Shown: piece by piece, positions 8,011 to 15,867 of the stretch
Layout of the letters: every line of letters begins with the position of its first letter
Numbering within the stretch: position 1 is the first letter of the stretch
NCBI GenBank assembly: GCA_017395085.1
Contig: JAFPWF010000027.1
Location: forward strand, 62,001 to 126,000
Reading direction: 5' to 3'
Origin: Oscillospiraceae bacterium
Lineage (GTDB): Bacteria; Bacillota; Clostridia; Oscillospirales; Oscillospiraceae
Length of the DNA stretch: 64,000 nt
Translations under genes and position numbers: made by a program
Notes under the pieces: model-generated
What the model was told of the DNA's origin: nothing
What the model saw: the letters and a program-made list of their open reading frames with translations, nothing else
The model's database searches: none

Positions 8011-8991
8011 ATGAGATCCGCGTCCGATCGGATTCGCTTTTGCAGCTTCCCGTAGCGCCGCGTTATCCAAATGTGTATAAATCTGTGTGGTATTCAGATT
8101 GCTGTGTCCGAGCACTTCCTGAAGAGCCCGGGTGTCGACGCCGTTCTTCAGCATCAGCGTTGCTGCCGTGTGTCTCAGTTTGTGCGGAGAATACCTGGAC
8201 GCATCCAGCCCTGCGAGTTTTAACTTCTTATCCAGCATCATTTGTACGCTTCTCACGTTAATTCTGCGGTTCTCACGGCTGATAAACAGGGCCTTCTGAT
8301 CATCAGGGGGCAGTTTTTCCGGGTTCCTCACCATCAAATAATCATCAATTGCCTCTCTGCAGCCGTCTGCAAAAAATACGACACGTTCCTTATTGCCTTT
8401 TCCGATCACCCGAAGATGATCCTCATAGATATCGGTGGTATTCAGAGAAACCAGCTCCGAGACGCGAAGTCCGCAGCTGAGGAGAATCATCAGGATGCAG
8501 TAATCTCGAATTGCGAACGGTCCGTCACATGCCTTCAGCAAAGCTTCGCATTCCGATTCTTCAAGATATCGCGGCAAAGAAGCCTGGCGTTTCGGCATGT
8601 CAAGTTCTTGACAAACATCATAATCCAGCAGATGCCGCTTCACGGTAAGATATTTAAAAAAGGATTTCACAGAAGAGGTCCGTCTGCAGCGGCTTGCAGC
8701 AGAAAGTGAACTGGAAGACTGGATCATCTCCGGTGAAAAGGACTGATACCGATACAGTTCTTCTATTTTAATGGATTTAATAAAATCCAGATCAATATCC
8801 GAAATATCAATTTCTGAAAACGGAGTTTTTGGATCAACCAGTTTACGACGCCTTTTTAAATAGCGAAACAATATTTTTAAATCCAGATAGTACGCTGCAA
8901 CGGTCTGATCGGAATGACCGCGTACGGTGGAATGATATTCCAGAAATTCCATTAAAATATCAGGGGCGTCCGTTATTTGATCGAGATTCAT
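7993..8991 (-). CDS. Tyrosine recombinase, XerC/XerD-like
   Basis: Second Xer-type site-specific recombinase in the window, likely the partner or an alternative to the gene at 2035. The 332 residues are longer than usual (about 300) because of a linker around 50-95. The catalytic set is complete: Arg176 (GLRVSEL), Lys198 (GKGNKER), His270 and Arg273 (HKLRH), His296 (LGH) and Tyr305 (QIYTHL). It has its own strong promoter, and a dif-like 28-mer sits in its 5' leader. Such closeness suggests recognition of its own leader or a local recombination site. Whether it is the chromosomal XerC cannot be decided here. Confidence 0.88.
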   Translation of the reverse strand: MNLDQITDAPDILMEFLEYHSTVRGHSDQTVAAYYLDLKILFRYLKRRRKLVDPKTPFSEIDISDIDLDFIKSIKIEELYRYQSFSPEMIQSSSSLSAASRCRRTSSVKSFFKYLTVKRHLLDYDVCQELDMPKRQASLPRYLEESECEALLKACDGPFAIRDYCILMILLSCGLRVSELVSLNTTDIYEDHLRVIGKGNKERVVFFADGCREAIDDYLMVRNPEKLPPDDQKALFISRENRRINVRSVQMMLDKKLKLAGLDASRYSPHKLRHTAATLMLKNGVDTRALQEVLGHSNLNTTQIYTHLDNAALREAAKANPIGRGSHKQSTD

Positions 8992-9006
8992 AAAAAGGCA
9001 CTTCCA

Positions 9007-9034
9007 GTTTCGTTTAATTTATATTATGCGAAAT
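9007..9034 (-). other. dif-like Xer recombination site
   Basis: A 28-mer with the 11-6-11 layout of dif: left arm GTTTCGTTTAA, centre TTTATA, right arm TTATGCGAAAT. By eye 21 of 28 positions match the E. coli dif sequence, and about 19 match the B. subtilis one. The TTATG XerD-arm core and the AA end of the XerC arm are intact. It lies in the leader of a Xer gene and about 1 kb from a switch in gene direction. The core recognition features fit, but identity as the chromosomal dif is inference. Confidence 0.6.
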
Positions 9035-9043
9035 TCAGCAGAA

Positions 9044-9072
9044 ATTATACTGCAATTCCCCGTTTCTGTCAA
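9044..9072 (-). promoter_or_regulatory. Promoter for the second Xer gene
   Basis: Read on the - strand: TTGACA (9072-9067), a 17-bp spacer and TATAAT (9049-9044), a full consensus match. The implied transcript start near 9037 places the dif-like site in the first 30 nt of the mRNA. Confidence 0.85.
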
Positions 9073-9088
9073 GCGGAATTCAAACAAT

Positions 9089-9118
9089 AAAAAAGAACCC
9101 GATGATACGGGTTCTTTT
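9089..9118 (-). terminator. Intrinsic terminator after the P-type ATPase-like gene
   Basis: Stem AAAAGAACCCG (9118-9108 on the - strand) and its complement 9101-9091 around a 6-nt loop, followed by a T run on the - strand. Confidence 0.85.
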
Positions 9119-9132
9119 ATATTTACGGGATT

Positions 9133-10776
9133 CTATTCCTCAGAATCGCTCTTTTGAAGCAGCGACGGAGTCGTGACACGAATCGCATTCAGAATTGTTG
9201 CCGCGGCTGCAACCGTATCCATAAAGACTACAAACCACAGATTGCTGTAACCGATAATGCTCAGGAAGATCAGAATCGCTTTCAATGCAAATACAAAGAT
9301 CGCATTTTCGCAGATCAGTTCTTTGGTCCGTTTGCAGATTTGGATTCCCTTTGGAATATTCAAATAATTCTCCGGCAAAACGAGAACGTCGGCATACTTC
9401 CCTTTTCTGCTGACCCGAATATCAAGATTCGCTGCGCTGTGGCCCTCGATCCCATTTGCATAAATGAATGCAGTGTTGTTTTGACCGGCCTGGCTGATAT
9501 CACTGATCAGGCGCAGCTTTTTGTCCATATCGCATTCGCCGACCACTTCAGTAAAATGAAGAGCTTCCGCAGCAGCCTGGCTCTGCTCGTTCCCGTCCTC
9601 GGTAAGCAGAATGCAGCGGGAAACGCCGACCTGATTCATTTCACGTACAAGGGTTTCAGCTTCCTGATTGATTTCAGAGGAAATCACCACACGCCCGACA
9701 TATCTTCCGGCAACGGTCATATAGTACGGAATCCCCTCAGACATGCCCCTTTCCGGAACATCAATCCCCTGCTCATCGTAGTAGCTCTTTGTGGCAAGCA
9801 CGACCGGCGCATGGCCGATTTCAAGAGAAACACCGCTTCCGGGAATATCAACAAAATTATTGATCAGTTCCAGACGGTATTCCTGATTGTAATAATCGGA
9901 AATTGCCTTTGCAAAAGGCTGATCGGAATAATACACCGAATGGGCCAGGAAATTCAGGAAAGTCTTTTTATCAAGCAGATCCGACTGAAGCCCGATGACA
10001 TGCGGCGCTTCTTCTGAAAACACACCCGGTTTATCAAACAGTGCAACGTTTACATCGGTGAGCTGCTCCATCGTGGAAGCATCGTTAAACAGGAGACCGT
10101 TTCTGGCGCCGTAACACAGGCCTGTGACACCGACGACCGGGAAAGATGCTGCAACAGACAGCGGGCTTGAAATCAGCAGAATCATCAGGGCGCGGTGAAT
10201 GGACACTCGGAAACTGATCCCGGTTAAAAACGGGAATGCCAAAGCATAAATCAGGGCAAATATGATCACAAGGCGCAGAACAAATTCAGCGCTGCTCTGC
10301 AGAGTATGCTGGATTTTCATATCGCCGGCATGATCGTTGGCAAGAATTTCTTCCAGACGACCGCGAACATCCTCATTCTGGTAATCCGCAAGGCTCTTTG
10401 CAGAGCTCAAAGCTCTTTTCCGCGCGTACTCAAGAAGGAGTTTGGAACACTGGTGAATCAGAACCATCAGTGCAGCTTCCAGGGAAAAACCGATGACGAA
10501 AGCCAGAACTGCAGCAAAAAGAACGACAACGGCAGTGGAGAGATATTGTTTTTCCGCAATCGAATCCACTGCAGCAAGAAATACGTCGTAACCGGCGATC
10601 AATGCAGATAGAATCAGGAGAATTGTACGAACCAGAACTGGCATTTTTAACAGCGCAGAAATGATTACCAGAACCAGAGATATTCCGAGACGGATCGGTA
10701 ATGCGATCTCAAAGCTGCCCTGTTTGCCGTTGGTTTTTTCAGCGCTGTGCTTCGCACGCGTTTTTTCAGGGCCCAC
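9133..10776 (-). CDS. Degenerate P1B-type ATPase-like membrane protein (probable pseudoenzyme)
   Basis: A 547-residue protein that follows heavy-metal P-type ATPases over most of its length but lacks what they need for catalysis. The membrane helices, the nucleotide-binding-like region (SDQP at 284-287 for the HP motif, PGSGV near 313) and the C-terminal helices (LWFVVFMDTVAAAATILNAIR) align. The actuator domain with TGES is absent between about 128 and 165. The metal-binding CPC is SSP (203-205). The phosphorylation motif DKTGT is DKPGV (248-252), which keeps only the Asp and Lys. GDGxND is YANGIEG (439-445). GTG start with AAAGGAGGAG upstream. It is 30 bp downstream of fba. The frame is intact, so it is a retained protein rather than a decayed gene. 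Confidence 0.8.
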   Translation of the reverse strand: MGPEKTRAKHSAEKTNGKQGSFEIALPIRLGISLVLVIISALLKMPVLVRTILLILSALIAGYDVFLAAVDSIAEKQYLSTAVVVLFAAVLAFVIGFSLEAALMVLIHQCSKLLLEYARKRALSSAKSLADYQNEDVRGRLEEILANDHAGDMKIQHTLQSSAEFVLRLVIIFALIYALAFPFLTGISFRVSIHRALMILLISSPLSVAASFPVVGVTGLCYGARNGLLFNDASTMEQLTDVNVALFDKPGVFSEEAPHVIGLQSDLLDKKTFLNFLAHSVYYSDQPFAKAISDYYNQEYRLELINNFVDIPGSGVSLEIGHAPVVLATKSYYDEQGIDVPERGMSEGIPYYMTVAGRYVGRVVISSEINQEAETLVREMNQVGVSRCILLTEDGNEQSQAAAEALHFTEVVGECDMDKKLRLISDISQAGQNNTAFIYANGIEGHSAANLDIRVSRKGKYADVLVLPENYLNIPKGIQICKRTKELICENAIFVFALKAILIFLSIIGYSNLWFVVFMDTVAAAATILNAIRVTTPSLLQKSDSEE

Positions 10777-10808
10777 TTATGTCTCCTCCTTTCGGCCTGC
10801 CTTAACGG

Positions 10809-11744
10809 TTAAGCTTTCCCGTCACATCCAAGAACATCAACGATCTTATGCTTGACCATTTCGCGGATGGCATCTCTCGCCGGCCCCAGATACTGCCTGG
10901 GATCGAAGTGTTCCGGATGAGCATTGAAGTACTGGCGGATGCAGGCTGTCATGGCAAGGCGGAGATCCGAGTCAATATTGATTTTGCAGACTGCTTTTTT
11001 TGCGGCAAGACGAAGCTGCTCTTCCGGAATGCCGATGGCTCCGGGCATATTGCCGCCGTTTTCATTGATCAGCTTGACAAACTCCTGAGGGACGGATGAT
11101 GATCCGTGCAGAACGATCGGGAATCCGGGAAGCCGCTTCTCAACATCTTCCAGAATATCCAGCCGGAGTTTCGGATCGGTACCGGGCTTGAATTTATAGG
11201 CTCCGTGAGAGGTGCCGATTGCAATTGCAAGGGAATCACAGCCGGTGCGTTCCACAAATTCCTGTACGTCTTCCGGTCTGGTATAGGAACTGTCTTCAGC
11301 GGAAACATTGACTTCATCTTCAATCCCGGCAAGAGTGCCGAGCTCGGCTTCCACAACCACGCCGTGATCGTGTGCATAGTCAACTACCTGTCTGGTAAGT
11401 GCAATGTTTTCCTCAAAAGGCTTGGAGGAAGCATCAATCATAACTGACGTAAATCCGCCGTCAATGCAGGACTTGCAGAGTTCAAATGAATCACCATGGT
11501 CAAGATGGAGAGCAATCGGAAGACCGGTTTCAATAACTGCGGCCTCAACAAGCTTCATCAGATAAGTGTGGTTTGCATACTTGCGGGCACCTTTGGAAAC
11601 CTGCAGAATCAGAGGTGCGCGAAGCTCGGCAGCGGCTTCGGTAATCCCCTGCACGATTTCCATGTTGTTGACGTTGAATGCACCGATTGCATAACCGCCG
11701 TCATACGCTTTTTTAAACATCTCAGTTGTCGTTACCAGTGGCAT
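10809..11744 (-). CDS. fba: Class II fructose-1,6-bisphosphate aldolase
   Basis: Zinc-dependent aldolase of glycolysis and gluconeogenesis. The 311 residues hold the class II marks: the zinc His and catalytic Asp in LHLDHGDS, Glu in VEAELGTLAG, the zinc His in GTSHGAYKF, and HGSSSVP with the phosphate-binding loop. The ATG follows GGGAG. It is transcribed away from pfp, the neighbouring step of the pathway, and is followed by the P-type ATPase-like gene in the same transcript. A dyad sits in its leader region. Confidence 0.96.
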   Translation of the reverse strand: MPLVTTTEMFKKAYDGGYAIGAFNVNNMEIVQGITEAAAELRAPLILQVSKGARKYANHTYLMKLVEAAVIETGLPIALHLDHGDSFELCKSCIDGGFTSVMIDASSKPFEENIALTRQVVDYAHDHGVVVEAELGTLAGIEDEVNVSAEDSSYTRPEDVQEFVERTGCDSLAIAIGTSHGAYKFKPGTDPKLRLDILEDVEKRLPGFPIVLHGSSSVPQEFVKLINENGGNMPGAIGIPEEQLRLAAKKAVCKINIDSDLRLAMTACIRQYFNAHPEHFDPRQYLGPARDAIREMVKHKIVDVLGCDGKA

Positions 11745-11771
11745 ATTTCAAACTCTCCCTTAAAAAAAATA

Positions 11772-11802
11772 AAATTTGTACAAAAAGTATATTTACAAAT
11801 TT
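11772..11802. promoter_or_regulatory. Inverted repeat in the fba-pfp divergent region (candidate operator)
   Basis: AAATTTGTA (11772-11780) and its exact complement TACAAATTT (11794-11802) flank a 13-bp centre. The left part also contains the 10-bp palindrome TTTGTACAAA (11775-11784). It lies just downstream of the predicted fba transcript start, where a bound repressor would block elongation. The regulator is unknown. Confidence 0.5.
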
Positions 11803-11810
11803 GTGTATCT

Positions 11811-11839
11811 ATTATATCCTCATTTCCAGCCATAATCAA
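11811..11839 (-). promoter_or_regulatory. Promoter for fba
   Basis: On the - strand: TTGATT (11839-11834), a 17-bp spacer and TATAAT (11816-11811). The same hexamers are used by the cdaA promoter at 33480-33508. No comparably good promoter was found for pfp in the 139-bp spacer. Confidence 0.75.
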
Positions 11840-11883
11840 TAAGATGCAAGAAAAATTTAGAAAAAAATTGTAAGGAGAAAACT

Positions 11884-13131
11884 ATGTCAGAAAAACTGAT
11901 CGGTTCCTGTATTTTCGGCCAGTCGGGCGGCCCTACATCTGTCATCAACGCAAGCGCTTACGGTGTCATCAAGACCGCTCTGGAAGCGGAGGAAATCACT
12001 GCGGTTTACGGTGCATCCCACGGTATTGTCGGCGTTTTAAATGATGAACTTTTTGTCATGGAAGAGGAAGATCCGGTTGAACTCAGTTACCTGCTTCATA
12101 CTCCCTCTTCGGAACTTGGTTCCTGCCGCTACAAGATTGCCGATCCCGAAGTTGACGATACCGATTATAAAAAAATCCTGGAAATCTTCAAGAAATACAA
12201 TGTCCGCTATTTCTTCTATAACGGCGGAAATGATTCCATGGACACCTGCAACAAGGTCAGCCGTTATATGAAGTCCGTCGGGTACGATTGCCGGGTCATG
12301 GGTGTTCCCAAGACCATTGACAACGATCTGTACGGGACCGACCACTGCCCCGGATTTGGGAGCGCTGCAAAATACATTGCCACTTCCTGCATGGAAATCG
12401 GCAAGGATGCCCGGGTCTATGACAACAAAATGGTCGTCATTGTTGAGATTATGGGCAGGCATGCCGGCTGGCTTGCTGCCAGTGCTGCTTTGGCGACTGC
12501 ATACGGCTCCGGACCGGATCTGGTCTATCTTCCGGAATGTGATTTTGATATGGATCAGTTTCTTTCGGATGTCGATGCCCTGTATCAGAAAAACGGCAAG
12601 GTTTTTGTTGCTGTCTCCGAAGGAATTCATTATGCAGACGGCAGCTTTGTATCTGAGGCGAAAACTTCTGCAACCGATGGGTTTGGCCATGCACAGCTCG
12701 GCGGTCTGGCAGCGATGCTGGCAGAGATCGTAAAGAATCGTACCGGCGCGAAAGTCCGCGGGATTGAACTGAGCCTTCTTCAGCGCTGCGGTGCGCATCT
12801 CGCTTCCGCAACTGATATTGATGAAGCGTTTACAGCCGGAAAAGTTGCCGTAGAAAAGGCAATCGAAGGCAATTCCGGTTACATGGTTGCTTTTGAACGG
12901 GAAACGGTTGACGGTCAGTACCATTGCGCCTATCGTCTTCTTCCGCTTGATGCAGTAGCCAACTTTGAAAAGAAAGTTCCGCTTTCCTGGATCAATGATC
13001 AGAAAAACGGAGTGAAGGATGAATTTATATCCTATGTTTTACCTCTGATTCAGGGCGAAGCAAATGTTCCCAAGGAGGATTCACTTCCCCGCTATGCCAG
13101 ACTGAAAAAAGTCCTGGCGAATCAAAGATAA
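11884..13131 (+). CDS. pfp: Diphosphate-dependent 6-phosphofructokinase
   Basis: Phosphorylates fructose-6-phosphate using PPi, reversibly, in the cytoplasm. The 415 residues match the longer clostridial PFK group. The PPi type is indicated by Asp in the GGNDSMDT loop, where ATP enzymes have Gly (GGDGS), and by Lys in VPKTIDND. Substrate motifs MGRHAGW and GGLAAMLAE are present. The ATG follows AAGGAG with a 6-nt spacer. It is divergent from fba, so the two adjacent pathway steps share one control region. Substrate preference is inferred from residues only. Confidence 0.9.
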   Translation: MSEKLIGSCIFGQSGGPTSVINASAYGVIKTALEAEEITAVYGASHGIVGVLNDELFVMEEEDPVELSYLLHTPSSELGSCRYKIADPEVDDTDYKKILEIFKKYNVRYFFYNGGNDSMDTCNKVSRYMKSVGYDCRVMGVPKTIDNDLYGTDHCPGFGSAAKYIATSCMEIGKDARVYDNKMVVIVEIMGRHAGWLAASAALATAYGSGPDLVYLPECDFDMDQFLSDVDALYQKNGKVFVAVSEGIHYADGSFVSEAKTSATDGFGHAQLGGLAAMLAEIVKNRTGAKVRGIELSLLQRCGAHLASATDIDEAFTAGKVAVEKAIEGNSGYMVAFERETVDGQYHCAYRLLPLDAVANFEKKVPLSWINDQKNGVKDEFISYVLPLIQGEANVPKEDSLPRYARLKKVLANQR

Positions 13132-13142
13132 CAGAAATCATC

Positions 13143-13175
13143 GGCGGCTGATTTCTCAATCAGTCGCCATCTTTT
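13143..13175 (+). terminator. Intrinsic terminator after pfp
   Basis: Stem GGCGGCTGATT (13143-13153), loop TCTC, AATCAGTCGCC (13158-13168) with one G-T pair, then ATCTTTT. Confidence 0.75.
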
Positions 13176-13192
13176 CATTCAGGTAAAAAGCC

Positions 13193-13858
13193 ATGAGAGC
13201 AGAACTGAAAAGGCCATATGCAGCTGTCAGAATTCCGGGCGGCTACTCTGTCGGCGGAAGCCAGATGTGGCTGGATAACAAAGTGATTCGGAAATGCGGC
13301 TGCGGTGCTGTTGCGGCGTATGATCTTTTCCGTTATCTGGCCGAAGCGGATGATACCCGTTTTTCCAGGGCGGAACAGACGAAAGAGGATTATTGCAGGG
13401 AACTCGCACGAATTCAGCACCGCTACTTCCCTCTTTTCTATCCATCCGGTATCAACGGCTTTCTGCTTGTCGCAGGGCTGAATCGTCTGTTTCGGGACTA
13501 TGATCTTCCTTTTCACGCCAGGTGGGCGGCTTCCAGAAATAAACTGTTTGAGCGAATTGCGCGTATGCTCAGCGAAGATTATCCGGTTATTCTGGCGGTT
13601 GGTCCCAATTTCCCCTTCTTCTGGCAGAAGCACGGGGTAAACCTGTACCGCAGAGAGAAAAATGGATTGTTTCGTTCGGCAGTGAGGATATGCGGGCATT
13701 ACGTGACAGTCCTTGCAGTCAATGAGGAATGGCTGATAATTTCCTCCTGGGGTCAGATCTTTGAAATCAATCTAAGGGAATATATGGATTACGTAAAAAA
13801 GTACAGCAACCATCTTTTCAGCAATATCGTTCTGATAGAAAAAAGAGGGACTGATTGA
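13193..13858 (+). CDS. Hypothetical protein with papain/C39-like cysteine peptidase features
   Basis: A 221-residue protein of unknown function. Residues 34-46 (KCGCGAVAAYDLF) resemble the catalytic Cys helix of C39/papain-like peptidases, with Cys37 (or Cys35) as nucleophile. Later, CGHYVTVLAV followed by WLIISSWG resembles the His strand and its partner strand. There is no signal peptide and no clear membrane helix, so it would act in the cytoplasm. The ribosome binding site is weak (CAGG about 9 nt before the ATG). It follows the pfp terminator closely, so the source of transcription is unclear. The stop lies in the loop of a bidirectional terminator. The fold assignment is inference. Confidence 0.65.
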   Translation: MRAELKRPYAAVRIPGGYSVGGSQMWLDNKVIRKCGCGAVAAYDLFRYLAEADDTRFSRAEQTKEDYCRELARIQHRYFPLFYPSGINGFLLVAGLNRLFRDYDLPFHARWAASRNKLFERIARMLSEDYPVILAVGPNFPFFWQKHGVNLYRREKNGLFRSAVRICGHYVTVLAVNEEWLIISSWGQIFEINLREYMDYVKKYSNHLFSNIVLIEKRGTD

Positions 13859-13876
13859 ATCAGCCCCTCTTTTTTT
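13839..13876. terminator. Bidirectional terminator between the papain-like gene and trxA
   Basis: Near-perfect dyad of A-rich arm AAAAAGAGGG..CTGATT and its complement, ending in TTTTTTT on both strands. The + strand stop codon (13856-13858) lies in the loop, and the trxA stop overlaps the other end. Confidence 0.85.
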
Positions 13877-14186
13877 ACGGAAGCATTGCCTCGATCGCCG
13901 CTTTCGGCTGCACACCGACTGATGTTCTGACGGCTTCCCCGTTTAGAAAGACCATCAGAGTCGGGATGCTTGCAATCCCGTATTTTGCAGCAATTTCGGG
14001 TGCTTCATCAACATCCAGTTTGCATACTTTGATCTGCCCCGCTTTTTCCTCCGCAATTTTGGCTATCGTAGGAGCAAGCATCCTGCAGGGGCCGCACCAT
14101 GTCGCCCAAAAATCAACAAGAACCGGCAGTTTGGACTGCAAAACCTCGGCTTCAAAATTATCAGCAGAAAGAACAACTTCACTCAT
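13875..14186 (-). CDS. trxA: Thioredoxin
   Basis: Protein disulfide reductase of the cytoplasm. The 103 residues are the standard single thioredoxin domain: DFWATWCGPCRML active site, the buried Asp in KLDVDE, and the cis-Pro loop ASIPTLMVF. The ATG at 14186 has GGGAGGT upstream. A longer in-frame form back to 14249 would overlap the promoter. No thioredoxin reductase gene is nearby. Confidence 0.97.
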   Translation of the reverse strand: MSEVVLSADNFEAEVLQSKLPVLVDFWATWCGPCRMLAPTIAKIAEEKAGQIKVCKLDVDEAPEIAAKYGIASIPTLMVFLNGEAVRTSVGVQPKAAIEAMLP

Positions 14187-14220
14187 CGTGTCAATACCTC
14201 CCTCTTGAGATTTATAATTT

Positions 14221-14249
14221 ATCTTAGCATGGATACCGGCAAAAAGCAA
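14221..14249 (-). promoter_or_regulatory. Promoter for trxA
   Basis: On the - strand: TTGCTT (14249-14244), a 17-bp spacer ending in TGC, then TAAGAT (14226-14221), an extended -10 element. It is back to back with the transporter promoter, 11 bp between the -35 boxes. Confidence 0.7.
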
Positions 14250-14260
14250 GGTGAAATGGA

Positions 14261-14289
14261 TTGCAAATATTCACCATCAATGGTAGAAT
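14261..14289 (+). promoter_or_regulatory. Promoter for the GPH transporter
   Basis: TTGCAA at 14261-14266, a 17-bp spacer and TAGAAT at 14284-14289, about 30 bp before the ATG. Confidence 0.65.
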
Positions 14290-14317
14290 AAACCGCAGAA
14301 AGGAGTGTTGGAATGAT

Positions 14318-15784
14318 ATGGATGATCCGAAAGTCAGAAAGAAAAATCTGATCATGTTTCCTCTCGGTACCGTCGGGAGAGACATGATCTATAACCTTGT
14401 AACAAGTTATCTCCTGACCTTCGTACTGTTTACGCACAATCTATCAGCCGCGCAGCTCTCGGCAATAACGGCAATTATGGTCGCTGCTAGAATCTTTGAT
14501 GCCCTGAATGACCCGATTATGGGCAACATTATTGAACGCACCAGAACTCGCTGGGGTAAATTCAAACCCTGGCTGGTGATCGGAATCGTTACAACTTCCA
14601 TTGTAATCTATCTTGCCTTCAATGTTCGGCTGCAGGGCTGGAGTTTTGTATACTTCTTCGGCGTAATCTATTTTCTGTACAGCATCACATATACGATGCA
14701 TGACATCTCCTATTGGGGCATGGTCCCTGCCCTCAGTTCAGACGCCAACACCCGAAATCAGTACACCTCCAGAGCTACCCTGTTTGCCGGAATCGGCGGA
14801 ATGCTTGCGGCATCTTTCATCCCGATGTTTACAGCCGGCGACAATGCAATCGGCGGGAATGCGGTCACCGCTTACGGTCGAATTGCGCTTTTGTTCGCCA
14901 TTCTCGGGCCGGCGTTTCTTGCATTTACCATTTTTGGCGTCAAGGAACAGCGAAATTACAATAACGAACCCGCTCCTCCTATCAGCTTTAAGAAGATCTT
15001 CGGAACGATCTCGGGCAATGATCAGCTGCTTTGGATTTCGCTGATCTTCCTGCTCCAGCAGATCGGAAACGGAATTGTTCTTTCGGGCATCGGCCAAACC
15101 TATATCTATGTGGAGTTCGGGTATGAGGGTGTTTTCTTCACCCTGTTTCAGATGCTCGGAATGTTTGTGACCGCGTTTCTTATGATCTTTTATCCGATGA
15201 TTTCCCGCCACTTGAGCAGAAAAAGACTGATGAGTATCCTTATGGTTATCTCCGCGGCAGGCTATATTGTCATGCTGTTAGCCGGGCTTTTGTTCAAAAC
15301 CGGAAACATCAAGTTTATCCTGATCACACTCGGATATATGGCTGCGAATTTCGGACAATATGGTTTTTATCTGATCATGATGATTTCCATCATGAATACC
15401 GTAGAATACAATGAGTATCTGCACGGTGTTCGTGACGAGGGAATTGTTTCCTCTCTTCGCCCGTTCCTCACTAAGCTTGCTTCTGCCCTTACGGTTGCCA
15501 TTGCGAATTTCACATACATTATCTTTCACATTATTACTTATACCAACGGCATTGCCGGCCTGGAACAGGCTGCCAATGCCGGAGACATCAGCTCCGAGGA
15601 GAAAGCAGTCCAGATCACAAATCTCCTTCAGGGAGTCAAGCACGGCCAGAGTGCCGGGCTGCTGCTGGTGATGACGGTGCTTCCCCTCCTCCTGATGTAT
15701 CTGTCTTATCGTCTCTATCAGATAAAATATAAACTGGACGAAGAGGAATATAACCGCATCTGCGCTGCGATCAGCGAGCGATAA
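14318..15784 (+). CDS. GPH-family sugar:cation symporter
   Basis: Membrane transporter of the glycoside-pentoside-hexuronide family in the MFS superfamily, 488 residues with about 12 predicted helices. Family marks near the N-terminus are the loop motif DALNDPIMGNIIERTRTRWGKFKPW, matching the conserved D-x-x-D-P-x-x-G and R-x-x-WGKFRPW signature. The substrate cannot be told: no sugar-metabolism gene is adjacent. ATG 14318 was chosen because AAGGAG lies about 12 nt upstream. The in-frame extension back to 14261 crosses the promoter. Confidence 0.88.
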   Translation: MDDPKVRKKNLIMFPLGTVGRDMIYNLVTSYLLTFVLFTHNLSAAQLSAITAIMVAARIFDALNDPIMGNIIERTRTRWGKFKPWLVIGIVTTSIVIYLAFNVRLQGWSFVYFFGVIYFLYSITYTMHDISYWGMVPALSSDANTRNQYTSRATLFAGIGGMLAASFIPMFTAGDNAIGGNAVTAYGRIALLFAILGPAFLAFTIFGVKEQRNYNNEPAPPISFKKIFGTISGNDQLLWISLIFLLQQIGNGIVLSGIGQTYIYVEFGYEGVFFTLFQMLGMFVTAFLMIFYPMISRHLSRKRLMSILMVISAAGYIVMLLAGLLFKTGNIKFILITLGYMAANFGQYGFYLIMMISIMNTVEYNEYLHGVRDEGIVSSLRPFLTKLASALTVAIANFTYIIFHIITYTNGIAGLEQAANAGDISSEEKAVQITNLLQGVKHGQSAGLLLVMTVLPLLLMYLSYRLYQIKYKLDEEEYNRICAAISER

Positions 15785-15817
15785 AGTTTTCAATAATCAA
15801 CAATAATCAATAAGATA

Positions 15818-15862
15818 AAACGGAAACGGGATCTGACAAACTGTCAGATCCCGTTTCCGTTT
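15818..15862. terminator. Strong bidirectional hairpin between the transporter and the Met-gamma-lyase-like gene
   Basis: A 21-bp perfect stem: arm 15818-15838 beginning AAACGGAAACGGG, loop AAC, complement 15842-15862. It is T-rich at its - strand exit (TTTTATC), so it best fits the - strand gene ending at 15868. It can also stop + strand transcription. Confidence 0.85.
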
Positions 15863-15867
15863 ATGCA

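Noticed and set aside
12037..12924. 295-codon - strand frame opposite pfp
   Set aside because: pfp is intact and diagnostic on the + strand; the antisense translation has no recognisable domain.
15791..15810. Tandem CAATAATCAA repeat after the GPH transporter gene
   Set aside because: Only two 10-bp copies in an AT-rich spacer; too short to call a functional repeat.
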